Of a stretch of 10,220 bases of DNA, positions 1-8,424 are shown piece by piece; position 1 is the first letter of the stretch, and each line of letters begins with the position of its first letter. A program made the position numbers and the translations under genes. Under the pieces are notes generated by a model. The model did not search any database. It had not been told where the DNA came from and saw only the letters and a program-made list of their open reading frames with translations. The stretch is from Conidiobolus incongruus B7586 (taxonomy: Eukaryota; Entomophthoromycota; Entomophthoromycetes; Entomophthorales; Conidiobolaceae), in the NCBI GenBank assembly GCA_000697335.1, contig JNEM01012557.1:1-10220 (forward strand). Direction: 5' to 3'.

Positions 1-2520
1 AAATTTATAAACCTATAAATTTATAATTTATTATGATTAGATTTTAGTTTTTAATATATTAACCAATGGCTAATTAATTATAATCAAATATTATTAGTTA
101 AAATCAAAAAAATTATTATAATGATTTAGTTTAAATAAATATGATTAAAAATTAATTAAATAGTGAACAAATATATAAGTTGTTTTGATTTTATGATTTA
201 TTTTTATAGGTTAGTGGATATATAGTTTAAGAATGGCAATTCTCCTATAAATTTTATATATAATAAACTCCTTATAATTAGTAATAAATTTTAAAAATAA
301 AAAATTTAAAAATTTTCTATTTTTTTCTCAAATAATATAATATTTATTTAAATCATTTAAATACAGAATAAAAAGAGAAAAGAAAATAGAAAAATATTAA
401 ATATATCTAAATAAATACTAAATATCAGTTAAAGAGATATGTATTTATAATATATATTAATTAAATTTTGATCAATAAAAAAGTGAATTGTATTTTTGAA
501 TTGAATAAATAATAATTATTAATCTAAACAATTCAAAGTGAATGTTAATTATATCATTATAATCATGACATTCGCTTGTTAGAATTTTTTAAAAATAAAT
601 CAATATAAAATAGAATTTAAAATATTCTATAAATATATACTAAATTACTTACAATATTAACAATTATATTATATTTAAATAGTTTAATTTTAATTAATTA
701 AATTTGGAATCAAAGTTGAATCCTTAATAAAGCATAATTTTGAAAATATTATATTTTCGTTGTTTAATATTATAACTTATTTTGTTATATAGTAACGAAA
801 CATACTTTATATTACTTTAAAATTTGATATAGTTAAACCATTATATTAGTGAAATTAAATTTGATTACAAGCAATGAAATCATTATATACTTAACCATTA
901 TCCAAATAAACATCAAGTATTTGATCAATTATTTGTTACATATTCTTAAGTTTTTTATTTTTGAATATCTTAAAATATATATATGAAGTATAAATTAATG
1001 CCTAAATTTTGATATTTTTATTATTATTGATTAGAAAAAATTGATATTATATTATATTATATTATATTATATCATACTTTGTAATCATAAAATGGTTTGA
1101 ACAATAATATACCTCTAAAATATAGCACATATCCCTATATCCTAGAAAATTGGTAAAATTACTAAATTTTAATGATAGTACTTCTATATTATAGCCAATA
1201 AAATGAAATTGGTGAAATATAATCATATTAAACTAAGTCTAAAAAATTTAATATCAATGTTAATGTAAATATTTCCAATATATTTTTTAGATTCAGTTGA
1301 TATGTGAATAGTGGTTATATAAAAAGATAATTATAAAACTTATTTTATCATGAAAATATTACCAGTGTAAATCATATATTATAAAGTAATTTATATTCAA
1401 AGAAATCGAATAAATAATCTAAATATTAGGTGAAGATTTATTTTTACGATTTTCACATAATTTTGAATAAGTTAAAAATGCCACAATGATATATATTTGT
1501 TATAATATTAATTTGCTTTTGATAATCCACTCAAAATATAAAGCTCCTAAACCTATATAGTTAAAATTTTTATATTGGAAACGGAGATAATTATACAATA
1601 ATATTAGCATATATGCCTGGCCCTATTAATTCAACAAATGTTACAATCAAGCAATAAGCTTTTATTCCTGCAACAGAATTCAATATTCATAAAAGAATTA
1701 AACCAAATTAATTAAAACAAAATATTTCCATATTTATACTAATTAGCGAATTAATTAAATTAGAATCTGAAACAAGGTTAAGAATTTGAGATTTTAAATT
1801 ATGAATTAAGACAATGGTTAATTATTTGCTATTAATATGTGAATATTGAATACAACTATAAAATTCAACTAAGTATTAAACTTGATAATCAAAATGTTTA
1901 TATATTCGCATAACTTTATCCAGAATTTATTGCACATGTAAATATAAGAATATTAATTTGAAATTAATATTGAATTTATTATCCGCTTATATTTTAAAAT
2001 TCAAAATTAACTATTAAAATGATATTTGAAATAATTATTTACTTTGTATATTGACCTAATGACAATTATAGATAGATGTTGCCTCGAATAGATATAATGA
2101 TTAATATAATCAAACAACTACTAGTTTTATAAATATAAAGATGCTACTAGTACCATTAAATATCGATCAATTAATATGATGAGAAAATATCACATATTTA
2201 AATCATTAAAAGTGCCTCTAATTTGCAACCAAAATACCAACTTCGAATTTTTTTGTCAAAATAAAAAATAAGTTATATCCGAAAGAATTGCATAAAAATT
2301 TTAAAAAAATAGCCGGGAGTTAATTGAAATATAAATAAATTTGAGGTTAAAATTATTATGTTTGTTAACAGCTGATATATAGGATTGAAATATATTACGA
2401 AAAATTAGTGTGTATCAGACAAAAAATTTGTTAAGATATTGAAATTATTGAGACAAGAAAGAATCAAATATAAAAATATTCATAACAAGTTTTATATATT
2501 ATTTAAAGCATTTATGTGGA
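1..2520. other. AT-rich intergenic region without a recognised gene
   Basis: The sequence is overwhelmingly A and T, with frequent stops in every frame and no stretch of balanced composition such as the two real protein genes show. I saw no tRNA-like cloverleaf, no conserved protein motif and no transposon ends. The only clear internal structure is the pentanucleotide microsatellite near 1044. It probably serves as spacer and may include the flank of a gene lying outside the window. Confidence 0.7.
1044..1072. repeat. (ATATT)n microsatellite
   Basis: Five perfect copies of the 5-base unit ATATT are followed by a partial sixth copy (ATAT). It lies in gene-free AT-rich DNA and is probably a replication-slippage product with no coding role. 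The copy number is likely to vary between strains. Confidence 0.9.
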
Positions 2521-2593
2521 GGGGAATTAGCTCATTTGGTAGAGCGCTCGCTTTGCATGCGAGAGGCGCCGGGATCGATACCCGGATTCTCCA
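2521..2593 (+). tRNA. tRNA-Ala, anticodon UGC
   Basis: A full cloverleaf can be drawn. The acceptor stem is GGGGAAT with ATTCTCC, the D arm GCTC/GAGC, the anticodon stem CTCGC/GCGAG around loop TTTGCAT (anticodon TGC, 2554-2556), and the T stem CCGGG/CCCGG. The discriminator base is A2593. The third acceptor pair is G-U, the main alanine identity element read by alanyl-tRNA synthetase. There is no intron and CCA is not encoded, as expected for a nuclear gene. The internal A box (around 2528-2539, TAGCTCATTTGG) and B box (2572-2582, GGATCGATACC) supply the Pol III promoter. The T loop begins with A rather than T, a form I recall from plant tRNA-Ala. Product: decodes GCN alanine codons, especially GCA/GCG. 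A chance open frame across the locus (2439-2624, no ATG) is not a gene. Confidence 0.98.
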
Positions 2594-2597
2594 TCTC

Positions 2598-2601
2598 TTT
2601 T
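2598..2601 (+). terminator. Pol III T-run terminator of tRNA-Ala
   Basis: Four T residues lie five bases past the discriminator base, after TCTC. A run of four T on the coding strand is the minimal usual RNA polymerase III stop signal, so the primary transcript would carry a short trailer that RNase Z removes. Confidence 0.75.
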
Positions 2602-3240
2602 GGATACAAGATATTAAGGTTTGAAAGAAAACGATTATTTTTCATCATATAAAATTTCGCAATAACCACTTCGAGAATTCCTATATAAAAAGTATACCAT
2701 AATGTCTAAGTTAAATCATAGTCATTCATCATTTAAATCATAGTGTTTATTGTAATTATTTTAAAAAATTATTCTTCATTTGTTGATTTATATTACTATG
2801 CTTTCTCTTACCTGATTAATATTTTACTGGAGTTATAGTTAAATGATCGGCCAATTCAATCAAAATACACCAATTTGATCCTTGATTAAATAGGATTATG
2901 AGTTCAACCTAAAGTACAAATAATGTTATATTATAACATTCAACATTTTATTTATTCTATTATTAATACAAATTTAAAATAATTTTGTTAATCAATTCTC
3001 ATACTACAGTAAATTGTACAACATAAATCATTCAAATCCCATAATTTCAAATTAAATCCAATATTAAAATATATTCAAAATTACATGGATCGTGAATGAA
3101 TTACGTAAAAATTGAGATAAATAATATTTTAATTATAGATTGTAATTAATCATTAAATATAATATTCAATATATAATATTTACTAACTATATATCTAACA
3201 GATTTAGTCTTATATTTTTGAAATATCATATTAATACATT
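2602..3240. other. AT-rich spacer between tRNA-Ala and CCT7
   Basis: This stretch must hold the CCT7 promoter and 5' leader, but the AT background makes single TATA-like motifs meaningless and I do not assign one. A 12-base direct repeat, TTAAATCATAGT, occurs at 2711-2722 and again at 2733-2744. Nothing else with gene-like composition is visible. Confidence 0.6.
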
Positions 3241-5141
3241 ATGTCTAATTTTATGGTAAGATGAAATTTGATTGAATAAAATGAATTTTGATGGTTATCT
3301 TATTCGGTTTATTTTTTTAATTATTTACTAAAATTGAGGATTTTGGACTAATTCTTGAGTTTAGCAACCTCAAATCGTCCTTTTAAAGGAAGGAACTGAC
3401 TCCAGTCAAGGCAAAGGTCAACTCTTAAGCAACATCAATGCCTGTTTAGCTATTGTTGACACCATCAGAACTACTTTGGGTCCTCGTGGTATGGATAAAT
3501 TGATCGTTAGCTCAAAGGGTAATTTTAATCTTTGAAATCTATTCTATTTATTCTCATCAGTAATATCTTTTAGGCGAAGTCACTATTTCCAATGATGGTG
3601 CCACTATTATGAAATTATTAGATATTGTTCAACCCGCCGCCAAGGCTTTAGTCGATATTGCTCGCGCTCAAGATGCTGAAGTTGGTGATGGTACCACGAG
3701 TGTTGTCCTCTTCGCCGGTGAACTTTTGAAGGAAGTTAAGGAATTTGTTGAAGATGGTGTCAGTCCCCATACTATTATTAAGGGTATTAGAAGAGCTTCT
3801 CAATTGGTATATTTATCAATTATATTTCATAAAAATTGGGATTTTAATATCATTTTAGGCTATTAAGAAATTGAAGGAATTGGCTGTTACTATTGATAGA
3901 AACGACGAAAAGTATTTATTTATACATAAGTTTAAGTTTTTAATACTAATTTGGAATGTAGAGAATTCTATTCTTTATTGACTAAATGTGCTGCTACCTC
4001 TATGTCATCCAAACTCATTCACTCCCAAAAAGATTTCTTCACCAAGATGGTTGTTGATGCTGTTTTATCTTTAGACCAAAATGAACTTAATGAAAACTTG
4101 ATTGGTATCAAGAAGGTTCCTGGTGGCGGTATGCAAGAATCTCTCTTGGTTCAAGGTGTCGCCTTCAAGAAGACTTTTGCCTATGCCGGTTTCGAACAAC
4201 AGCCCAAGACTTTTATCAACCCCAATATTTTATGTTTGAATGTCGAATTAGAACTTAAGGCTGAAAAGGATAATGCCGAAGTGAGAATTGACCAAGTCAG
4301 CGAATATCAAGCTATTGTTGATGCTGAATGGAACATCATCTACGAAAAATTAGAAGCTATTGTCAAGACTGGTGCTAAGGTCGTCCTTTCCAGATTACCC
4401 ATTGGTGACTTAGCTACTCAATACTTCGCCGATCGCGATATCTTCTGTGCTGGCCGTGTTACTAATGACGATCTTAACCGTGTCCAACAAGCTGTTGGCT
4501 GTACCATTCAATCCACATGCTCCGATCTCTCTGAAGAACACTTAGGTACTTGTGAAAAATTTGAAGAACGTCAAATTGGTGGTGAAAGATACAACCTCTT
4601 TACAGGCTGTCCTAAAGCCAAGACTTGTACCTTAATCCTCCGTGGTGGTGCCGAGCAATTCATTGCTGAAGTCGAACGCTCCCTTCATGACGCTATCATG
4701 GTTGTCCGTAGAGCCATCAAGCATAACTCTATAGTAGCTGGTGGAGGTGCTATTGAAATGGAACTTTCCAAGTACCTCAGAGACTATTCCAGAACCATTG
4801 AAGGTAAACAACAACAAGTCATTGCTGCTTTTGCCAAAGCTCTTGAAGTTGTCCCTCGTCAATTATGTGACAATGCTGGTTTTGATGCCACGACCATTCT
4901 CGCTCAATTGAGACAGAAACACAATCAACCTGGCGGTACCTGGTTCGGTGTCGATGTAAATAACGAAACAGTCGCCGATAACTTTGAAGCTTTTGTCTGG
5001 GAACCCACTCTCATCAAGTCTAATATTCTGGGATCTGCAGCCGAAGCCGCCACACTTATCCTCTCCGTTGACGAGACTGTCAAGAACCCTCAAGCCGAAC
5101 AAGCCCCCACTGGCCAACCAGGCGCCCCCATGAGACGATAA
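3241..5141 (+). CDS. CCT7: T-complex protein 1 subunit eta (CCT7), group II chaperonin subunit
   Basis: This is one of the eight different subunits of the cytosolic CCT/TRiC ring, which folds actin, tubulin and other clients using ATP. My model has five exons: 3241-3255, 3365-3518, 3574-3806, 3859-3911 and 3962-5141. They join in frame to 544 residues plus TAA; human and yeast CCT7 are about 543-550. Seen motifs: [11 protein letters not shown] (about 43-53) and TISNDGATI (60-68) in the equatorial domain, the nucleotide-binding GDGTTS (94-99), the CCT7-like block GFEQQPK and [15 protein letters not shown] in the apical region, [17 protein letters not shown], the catalytic aspartate in SLHDAIM (about residue 395), and [10 protein letters not shown] (410-419). 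The start ATG at 3241 is chosen because a good donor (GTAAGA) follows five codons later and the joined N-terminus [15 protein letters not shown] suits the family. The tail ends PGAPMRR, without the Gly/Arg-rich end of animal and yeast CCT7. Codon use favours C- and T-ending codons, as in a highly expressed gene. Exon 1 is the least certain part. Confidence 0.96.
3256..3364 (+). other. CCT7 intron 1 (109 nt, phase 0)
   Basis: The donor is GTAAGA after ATG, and the acceptor is TTTAG before CAACCT. A branch-point-like GACTAAT lies at 3346-3352, about a dozen bases before the acceptor. It is the longest intron of the gene and separates a five-codon exon from the conserved [11 protein letters not shown] block. 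An in-frame TAG directly upstream of exon 2 shows that some 5' exon is needed. Confidence 0.8.
3519..3573 (+). other. CCT7 intron 2 (55 nt, phase 1)
   Basis: The donor is GTAATT and the acceptor TTTTAG. Removal joins G with GC to give a glycine codon and restores the [12 protein letters not shown] sequence, which matches the family exactly at this point. An earlier CAG inside the intron, at 3558-3560, is not used. Confidence 0.93.
3807..3858 (+). other. CCT7 intron 3 (52 nt, phase 0)
   Basis: The donor is GTATAT and the acceptor TTTTAG. It splits the conserved helix between RRASQL and [10 protein letters not shown]. Reading on without splicing runs into family-unlike sequence and a stop. Confidence 0.93.
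3912..3961 (+). other. CCT7 intron 4 (50 nt, phase 2)
   Basis: The donor is GTATTT and the acceptor ATGTAG. A perfect TACTAAT branch point lies at 3944-3950. Splicing joins AA to A, giving a lysine codon between RNDE and EFYSLLTKC. This intron gives the clearest view of the splice signals of the organism. Confidence 0.93.
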
Positions 5142-6421
5142 ATTAGATCACAAGTTTTAAGATTAGACAATGAATCATCGAATTAAAACTATTTAATTTT
5201 ATACTGGATAAATCTTAGCATATCCAACACAAAACATTCTACTCATATTTTATCACCAAATCACCAAATAATTTGCAATTGAAACTCACTATTTGATTCA
5301 AATTTCGCCTTATATTACAGATTTATTCAATACTCCACAAAATTAATTTAATGAATTATTTAGATATATCACGATTTAAATGGATATCAAAATGCACTGG
5401 TTGATGATAATTGGTTTGTTAGTTTATTGATTAAATAGGTACCATACTCTGCTTTTATCACATTATGTCCTATTCCAATCCTAATTAGCCGAATTCTTTT
5501 AAACTATATTAATTTTTCAATGATTGTAATTAGTTTATTCACCAAAGTATATTATTTAGAAAATCGAATAAATCCTATTCACTCTCTGGTACAATTTTAA
5601 AGTTATAAAATAACACCAATCTATAATATTCAAATCATTTTAACCTATGTGTATATGTATGATTGGATTAATTAACTTTTAACTCCTTGTATTCATCAAT
5701 TTTTTTAACGAATATTTCAAAACTTTATTTAAAAAACAATCTTCAAAATGTTTTATTGTGTCAAGTAAGGACTAACATAGACTATTTAAAACCCTTAATA
5801 TTTTGATCACAATTGCACCTAAAATATAGTTTTATTATCACCTCCAATATTTCATAAATTTGAATTCTAAAATGAAAATTCAATTTAAACCAATTAACAA
5901 AAATAAGATTTTAAATTCTATTTCAAATTTTGAATTTGAAAAAATCACCAAAATTTTCATTTGATTTATACCTAATATTGTTATTCTCTTTTGAATCTGA
6001 TTGGTTTTCAATAAAAATCCGAATTTTAAAATTTTATAAGTATTGGAATTTTTATAAATTATGATAAAATTCATTAATAGGAAATAACTCAATAATAATA
6101 ACTTAAAATTATAATAAATATTTTTAAAGAAAAAGTTATTAATAAATTTGATTTATTCAACAATTAAGCAAATTTAGAATCCGAAAAATTCTAATTAATG
6201 CATTCTAAAATAGCCATTTTTTACATAATAATCTTGATCAAAAATCTTTGAGTGTAGTTAAAACTATATTGATTCAAATTAAATTTAATGAAAAATTCAA
6301 ATTAATTAATGTTATGCAGATGAAGGAATGATGGATGTTGGATTATATTTAGATTATTGCTGTTTAAAAATAAATTATGAGATTTTTTGGTGTTGGATGA
6401 ATTTTTAATTTTGTTGTAGTA
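5142..6421. other. AT-rich spacer between CCT7 and the WOPR gene
   Basis: It contains the CCT7 3' untranslated region, whose end I cannot place because no AATAAA follows closely, and the upstream region of the WOPR gene. A chance open frame on the minus strand (5880-6092) is low-complexity Ile/Asn/Lys/Phe sequence and is not called. The 11-base direct repeat ATTCAAATTAA occurs at 6272-6282 and 6295-6305. No other gene-like stretch is visible. Confidence 0.6.
5921..5941. repeat. Perfect inverted repeat, 9-base arms
   Basis: TTTCAAATT at 5921-5929 and AATTTGAAA at 5933-5941 are exact reverse complements separated by three bases. It could form a small hairpin or bind a dimeric protein. Short palindromes also arise by chance in sequence this rich in A and T, so function is not claimed. 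Confidence 0.45.
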
Positions 6422-6430
6422 TATAAATAG
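6422..6430 (+). promoter_or_regulatory. TATA box of the WOPR gene
   Basis: TATAAATAG matches the Pol II TATA consensus and sits 122 bases before the WOPR start codon. It lies exactly where base composition changes from AT-rich spacer to a more balanced leader. The transcription start would be expected some tens of bases downstream, so the leader is probably 40-100 bases. The AT background lowers the weight of the match. Confidence 0.5.
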
Positions 6431-6448
6431 AGGTTATTTCCCTGATTG

Positions 6449-6475
6449 ATGCGGTTTGACCTCTTTGGAACTTAA
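6449..6475 (+). other. Candidate short upstream ORF in the WOPR leader
   Basis: An ATG followed by seven codons and TAA (MRFDLFGT) lies between the TATA box and the main start. It is the only ATG in the presumed leader. If transcription begins upstream of 6449, ribosomes would meet it first and main-frame translation could be reduced. If transcription starts later, it has no role. The start site cannot be told from sequence. Confidence 0.25.
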
Positions 6476-6552
6476 TCAGGTTTGGTTAAAGCTCATCCTT
6501 AATTCAGTTTTACCAGGCGTAAATATTTTTTGTTGATTGAAATAGAATAATA

Positions 6553-7287
6553 ATGGAATCTTATTATGGCTACGTAGGATCGAGTTCGGACGTACTCATC
6601 CTCTTCCGCGCCGTCGAACTCGGGCTCGTGCAAACCGTCAAGAGGAGGCTAGACTCTATGGAGCGAAATCTCATTCGATCAGGCTCGATCTACATATGGG
6701 AAGAGGTTGAAGCCAATATCAGGCGGTGGACAGATTATATACCATGGTCATCATCCAGGGATGACGGACTGTTCCTAAACTACTTTGAACTGGAAGCGGG
6801 ACTTCTCCATTCTTCTACATCAATATCGAGCCAGCCCAAAAAACAAATCAAACAAGGTGGGCTAATCAAGCGGACTTTTAGCAGCATGACCATTCATGGG
6901 AAAAAGTATCATCTGGTCAATTATTACTACAAGTCAGATATACCGACGCTGACCCGCCCCAGTGAAGATAGTCAATTTTTTGAATTAATCCTCCCTAAAA
7001 ACTACTTTTTCAGCTTGAATAGCAATATATTGATCTCAATGCAGCAACAACAGTCCAAGGTTGCATCTAATTCTATAGAAGATTCCAATTTGACGAACCC
7101 CAGCATCTGCAATAATCTCAACGAAGATGACACAAGGCCGAAGACTGTTGAAAGTATGATAAGGGGGATGAACTCGGTATTGCCGCCCATTAATGATCCC
7201 AATTCGCCGACACCCCATGCGAAAATGAATTATGACAAAGAAGATCAGCGTCAGTTGGATCTACTGTCCAAACAACTCAGGCTGTAG
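6553..7287 (+). CDS. WOPR-domain (Gti1/Pac2/Wor1 family) transcription regulator
   Basis: The protein has 244 residues, begins at the first in-frame ATG and ends in TAG. The family binds DNA through a bipartite WOPR domain and controls fungal switches such as white-opaque switching (Wor1), the yeast-hypha change (Ryp1, Mit1) and sexual development or gluconate uptake (Pac2, Gti1). Part one is residues 3-81: SYYGYVGSSSDVLILFRAVE, GLVQTVKRRL, ERNLIRSGSIYIWEE, then RRWTD at 57-61 and WSSSR at 65-69. Part two is about 102-145: GGLIKRTFS, HLVNYYY and LTRPSEDSQF. The start just before the domain is usual for the family. The tail (146-244) is polar, with four Gln at 164-167 and a Pro-rich patch at 211-221, so it is probably disordered. 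Size is near S. pombe Pac2 and far below Wor1 or Gti1. The glycine usual after RWTD is tyrosine here. Codons include many AGG, CGA and CTA, unlike CCT7, as expected for a weakly expressed regulator. Family call is firm; the specific target pathway is unknown. Confidence 0.93.
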   Translation: MESYYGYVGSSSDVLILFRAVELGLVQTVKRRLDSMERNLIRSGSIYIWEEVEANIRRWTDYIPWSSSRDDGLFLNYFELEAGLLHSSTSISSQPKKQIKQGGLIKRTFSSMTIHGKKYHLVNYYYKSDIPTLTRPSEDSQFFELILPKNYFFSLNSNILISMQQQQSKVASNSIEDSNLTNPSICNNLNEDDTRPKTVESMIRGMNSVLPPINDPNSPTPHAKMNYDKEDQRQLDLLSKQLRL

Positions 7288-7593
7288 TTGATGCCTTGAG
7301 ATTCTAAAATAATTGCCCAAAGCTGGTTAAAATTGTCACAACATATAACGAATGATCAAATCATCCACTCAATCCATTTAATTTCGAATTGGAATCATTC
7401 GTCCCATCTCGTCATACGCAAATTGCAAATGGTGTCAAAGCGTCCACTCGAGACTAAATTAAGGTGGAATGATGGGATTTACCTCCTGCCAATCATATTC
7501 ATTAGAGATGACCCGATTAAAACCAATAAAATCCCTTAATTTTCAATAAACACCATTGCAATCGGTTTTCACTTAATTTCATCAAAGATAGTC
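7288..7593 (+). other. WOPR 3' flank with an in-frame open continuation
   Basis: After the WOPR stop and a second in-frame stop, the same frame is open from 7300 to the TAA at 7537-7539, with no ATG. It may be plain 3' untranslated sequence: AATAAA motifs at 7525-7530 and 7545-7550 are possible polyadenylation signals. It may instead be a second exon, since a 39-base GT-AG interval (7284-7322) would remove both stops and keep the frame. I recognise no domain in the translated continuation, so I keep the shorter WOPR model. Confidence 0.4.
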
Positions 7594-7957
7594 TTAATAT
7601 ATTGGGATGAGCTTATCTTCATCAATAATCATGGCGTGCAGTGTTACATGTCCAACACCATCTCCAACAATATTGCTCACATAATATGTCGTCGGGTGGA
7701 CACTGGATGAATTGGTGGAAAATAGCTTAGCTATTTACAGAAAAAAGTTTCAAACTCCACCTTTCTTTGAAATTGTGACATTCATGATAATCGCGAGCAT
7801 GCTAAAGCATCGGTGGTTAAATTCTGAGGTATCAGAAAATAATGGACAACTGTCCTAAATAGTCAATAAATCAACAACACAATTACCCATACCATAAATA
7901 TACAATGATACTCCCACATGCTGCATACTTAACTACTTCCAACTTGATCTCATCCAT
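7594..7957 (-). CDS. Candidate small spliced gene, unknown product (uncertain)
   Basis: Read on the minus strand, three pieces fit together in phase: 7957-7904 from ATG (MDEIKLEVVKYAACGSII), 7854-7761 and 7730-7594 to TAA. They would give 94 residues. The first interval (7903-7855, 49 nt) has donor GTATAT, the same first ten bases as CCT7 intron 3, and acceptor ATTTAG, so it looks like a real intron of this genome. The second interval (7760-7731) is only 30 nt, shorter than any CCT7 intron, and is doubtful. The last piece is the most protein-like, including VHPTTYYVSNIVGDGVGHV, and would be convergent with the WOPR gene. I recognise no family. A decayed gene or a chance arrangement is at least as likely. 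Confidence 0.2.
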
Positions 7958-8169
7958 TCCAGTGAGCGAGATGCCCAATTGGGGAATTTTCTTAGAGTGA
8001 TCTAATCTACTGTTTTTCGTAAGCTATTAAACTATACCAAATTTTCAGAAATTATATATTAAATTGAAAATAAAATCGGCAAAATTCGTATTTTTTACAA
8101 GTTTTTTATTCAATATGACAAGTGAGAATTTGAATATTTTTCACTTTGTGACAATGGATGTAGAATTGA

Positions 8170-8404
8170 GATTGTGACTCAAACGGGTTTCTATTTGGAA
8201 GTGATTGCGAGCGTGGTAATCTTGGTCAACTTTGTGTGCTTGGATTGATGCATGAGATCCTTGGAATCACTTGAAAGGGATCGAAGATCAAGCTACATTA
8301 TCAGATATATTGAAATATTTGAAAAGTACTCTTTTAATCTCAACACTTTTGGTAACGTGAGCTTCATCTATTTCCATATTTTTAACTTTTCCTTTATTCT
8401 CTGA
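8170..8404 (+). pseudogene. Possible relic of an astacin-like (M12A) metallopeptidase
   Basis: Two short adjacent + strand reading frames resemble consecutive parts of an astacin domain. The first (8170-8271) includes GSDCERGNLGQ and ends in GLMHEILG, recalling the start of the zinc-binding HExxHxxGxxH helix; the full motif is not present. The second (8252-8404) carries ERDRRSSYI and KYSFNLN, recalling the RxDRDxYV and NF elements that follow in the family. No single frame spans both, no upstream domain or signal peptide is visible, and nothing convincing follows. The piece covers under half of a catalytic domain, so it cannot be an active enzyme as it stands. The match is by eye and weak; chance is a real alternative. 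Confidence 0.25.
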
Positions 8405-8424
8405 TTTTGCTATTTCTTTCAAGG

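Noticed and set aside
2439-2624. 61-codon + strand open frame across the tRNA locus
   Set aside because: It starts at TTG, not ATG, and its middle is exactly the tRNA-Ala gene, whose G+C content alone keeps the frame open.
2711-2744. 12-base direct repeat as a possible target-site duplication
   Set aside because: Only 10 bases separate the copies, so there is no room for an element, and short repeats are common in such AT-rich sequence.
4632-5117. Two minus-strand open frames inside CCT7
   Set aside because: They lie antisense to strongly conserved CCT7 codons and have no family resemblance.
5880-6092. 70-codon minus-strand open frame
   Set aside because: It is low-complexity Ile/Asn/Lys/Phe sequence expected from AT-rich DNA, with no motif and no change in base composition from its surroundings.
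7002-7218. Two overlapping minus-strand open frames under the WOPR tail
   Set aside because: They mirror the coding strand. The Cys and Leu runs are simply the complement of Gln codons and polar sequence.
7594-7734. Subtilisin-like reading of GDGVGHVTLHA
   Set aside because: It only loosely recalls the GHGTH histidine motif of S8 peptidases. The residue spacing is wrong and no other S8 element is nearby.
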